From the NCBI GenBank assembly GCA_963082875.1, contig OY720098.1:558001-622000 (forward strand): a DNA stretch of 64,000 bases, written 5' to 3'. The notes under the pieces are model-generated. The model did not search any database and was not told the origin of the DNA. It saw nothing but the letters and a program-made list of their open reading frames with translations. The translations under genes and the position numbers were made by a program. The stretch is from Corella eumyota (Eukaryota; Chordata; Ascidiacea; Phlebobranchia; Corellidae). Below are positions 62,201 through 64,000 of this stretch, in pieces. The number at the start of each line of letters is the position of its first letter. Within the stretch, counting starts at the first letter, position 1.

Positions 62201-63853
62201 TGTTTCAGTTTGGGATATTATAAATTATAATTGCCCGATAATTAAGCTGCTTATTAAGTGCTGGCTCAGCAGGAGTTTTTATCGTTTATAGCACCTTACT
62301 CAAGGGTGCTTTAGTATGAGAGCAGTGAGAATTGAACCCAAGACCTCAAGTGGTGTAACAAGTGTTCTAATATAACATGCCTCATTTAGTCATAAATTAT
62401 AAATAATTATGATATCACAGGTTGTATTCAAATATTTATTTAGTGTTTATTTGGTCATTCTGAAAAAATCAAAAAAAGATTTGCCTTAAAACTTATTTTT
62501 AAATTTAATATTTTGTTTTAAGCATTTACCCAAATTTTTTTTTCAAGCAATTCAATTCGATCTAAAACACAAAATAAAAAATGTTAAGTAAATATATAAC
62601 TAAAAAAAAGTTGCGAAGTAACAACGACATTTTAATTAAAATATTTTGCTTATATTTATAGCATTTTTTTTAACAAAATATAAACAACTAAACCTATGTA
62701 GCCTACTAACCTGTGTTCTGGACTTGTTTCTGTAAAAATTAATAATTAGAAAAAACAAATATTACAATAGTTTATTATTATATCTATCAATTTATTTATT
62801 AAAAAAATCTTTACTTAAATACATATTATTATTTAAATTAATAAATAAATATATTAAAAAATTACCTGGAGTTCAGAACTTGGCTGAAGTTGGAGACTTG
62901 CCTGGAGTTCTGGACTTGGCTGAAGTTGGGGACTTGCCTGGAGTTCGGGACTTGGCTGAAGTTGGAGACTTGCCTGGAGTTCGGGACTTGGCTGAAGTTG
63001 GGGACTTGCCTGGAGTTCGGGACTTGGCTGAAGTTGGGGACTTGCCTGGAGTTCGGGACTTGGCTGAAGTTGGGGACTTGCCTGGAGTTCAGAACTTGGC
63101 TGAAGTTGGAGACTTGCCTGGAGTTCGGGACTTGGCTGAAGTTGGGGACTTGCCTGGAGTTCAGAACTTGGCTGAAGTTGGAGACTTGCCTGGAGTTCGG
63201 GACTTGGCTGAAGTTGGGGACTTGCCTGGAGTTCGGGACTTGGCTGAAGTTGGGGACTTGCCTGGAGTTCGGGACTTGGCTGAAGTTGGGGACTTGCCTG
63301 GAGTTCAGGACTTGGCTGAAGTTGAAGACTTGCCTGGAGTTCGGGACTTGGCTGAAGTTCAGGACTTGGCTGAAGTTCGGGACTTGCCTGGAGTTCGGGA
63401 CTTGCCTGGAGTTCGGGACCTGTGTTTCGTAAAGAAAAAACTTTAATAAAAAATTTTTTTTTACATCAGTAAATATTGTTTTAATATGGAGAAATAAATA
63501 TATCTACCTTTTGCTGGCTTCAACTTCTCTAATTGATGTTCGAGATCCTTAAGTATATGTTTTAAAAAAACAAGTTATTAGTACAAAAATATCGCAAATA
63601 TTTATTATTTAATGAAATTTTTTGTTTTAAATATTTACCTGAATCTTTTTAAGCAATTCTAGTCGATCTAAAACACAAAATTTATAAATTTTTTATGAAT
63701 TTAGGTAAATAGAAATTTTATGAAAACAATAATATGATGTAAGTACAGTTCATATAAAAAAATTTGAAAAATAATTAGACATTTTTTATTTTGGGTTTAC
63801 CAACAAAACTTTAAACTAAACTTTTTATATTTACCCATTTGCTGCACTTGTTC
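59211..63853 (-). CDS. Kelch-repeat protein with coiled-coil cassettes and hexapeptide-repeat exon; 5' end off the right edge
   Basis: Thirteen minus-strand exons join in frame: 63835-63853, 63639-63667, 63508-63547, 62866-63419, 62711-62729, 62530-62561, 61965-62004, 61600-61688, 61073-61253, 60767-60910, 60171-60365, 59390-59549 and 59211-59322 (stop). They give 537 residues; the start is beyond the window. Two ~30-residue helical cassettes (DRLELLKKIQDLEHQLEKLK and DRIELLEKKIWDLQNQVERL) flank a ~185-residue proline-rich repeat of the type P-E/Q-L-Q-A/P-S. About six kelch blades follow (VFIMGGR, LFAIGGYNDKDG, IYVVGGWGNG), a probable protein-binding propeller. The first kelch exon is a paralogue of that at 184-278. 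Whether a BTB-BACK region precedes the cassettes cannot be seen. The kelch half is nearly certain. The tiny N-terminal exons rest on perfect phase agreement, splice-site fit and cassette similarity. Confidence 0.85.
62112..62384 (-). mobile_element. S1 SINE in right kelch gene intron
   Basis: TTTTATCCTCGATG tail, full body, head decayed after GACCTCAAGTGGTGTAACAA. Confidence 0.85.
62866..63419 (-). repeat. Coding minisatellite: 18/36 bp units forming one 554 nt exon
   Basis: The block is an almost perfect 36 bp tandem repeat made of two 18 bp halves. Read on the minus strand it is bounded by an acceptor (ACGAAACACAG before 63419) and a donor (CTCCAG then GTAATT at 62865). Its length is 2 + 184x3 nt, exactly what the flanking exon phases require, and it is open throughout as PELQAS/PQLQPS hexapeptides. 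The plus strand is also open (AEVGDLPGVRDL) because the period is a multiple of three, but it has no gene context. Confidence 0.85.
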
Positions 63854-64000
63854 CTAAAAACATAAAAAATAACTTTTAATTAAACTTAATCTTAATTAAG
63901 ATTAATTAATTGTAATATCAACCCAAACTTTTTTTATTAAATCATGGTTTTAAAATATTTGTCAATTAATGACCAAACTACAAAAGCATTATTACAAATT

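Noticed and set aside
62880-63446. Plus-strand open frames of 180-188 residues with AEVGDLPGVRDL repeats
   Set aside because: They exist only because a repeat with a period divisible by three is open in several frames. The minus strand has fitting splice sites, phases and a surrounding kelch gene.

Overview
This is a nuclear window from an animal. It is AT-rich, with small GT-AG introns, many tRNA-derived SINEs and seven protein-coding genes, all on the minus strand. Gene content (XPO6, BTB-kelch proteins, BiP, UAP1) is metazoan. Intron size, base composition and SINE load would suit an ascidian-like invertebrate, but nothing seen proves the species, so this is a low-confidence inference. I built the gene models by joining exons by hand. 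In every gene the exon lengths and intron phases close in frame, and the products have the expected family lengths: BiP 654 aa, NIP7 180 aa, UAP1 501 aa, XPO6 1112 aa.

Layout, left to right (transcription runs right to left). 184-11355: 5' part of a BTB-BACK-kelch gene whose kelch end lies off the left edge; its ~8 kb intron 1 holds a broken BEL/Pao LTR element with a small LTR element nested in its 5' LTR, plus a long inverted-repeat element. 11952-14525: NIP7. 15662-20125: HSPA5/BiP, with a stress-type promoter at 20407-20629. 21372-22166: intronless FAM210B-like mitochondrial protein. 23673-31680: UAP1, with a 1.4 kb minisatellite in one intron. 33720-47529: XPO6 in 26 exons. 47855-48392: GC-rich minisatellite upstream of XPO6. 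48883-58853: 10 kb head-to-tail array of about 13 units of ~707 bp, whose ends resemble Helitron/Helentron-type elements. 59211-63853: 3' part of a second kelch gene, a paralogue of the first, with N-terminal coiled-coil cassettes built of tiny exons and a 554 nt minisatellite exon coding a six-residue repeat.

The genes are not one pathway. BiP and UAP1 both serve the secretory/glycosylation route, NIP7 60S ribosome assembly, XPO6 nuclear export of actin-profilin, FAM210B mitochondria, and the kelch proteins protein-binding or ubiquitin-ligase adaptor roles. The repeat layer dominates: about 35 copies or fragments of one tRNA-derived SINE (called S1 here), a second tRNA-like repeat (S2), an unclassified repeat (R3), several inverted-repeat elements and clear nested insertions.

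The two strongest candidates for something undescribed are the minisatellite-exon/coiled-coil-cassette structure of the right-hand kelch gene and the rolling-circle-like 707 bp array.
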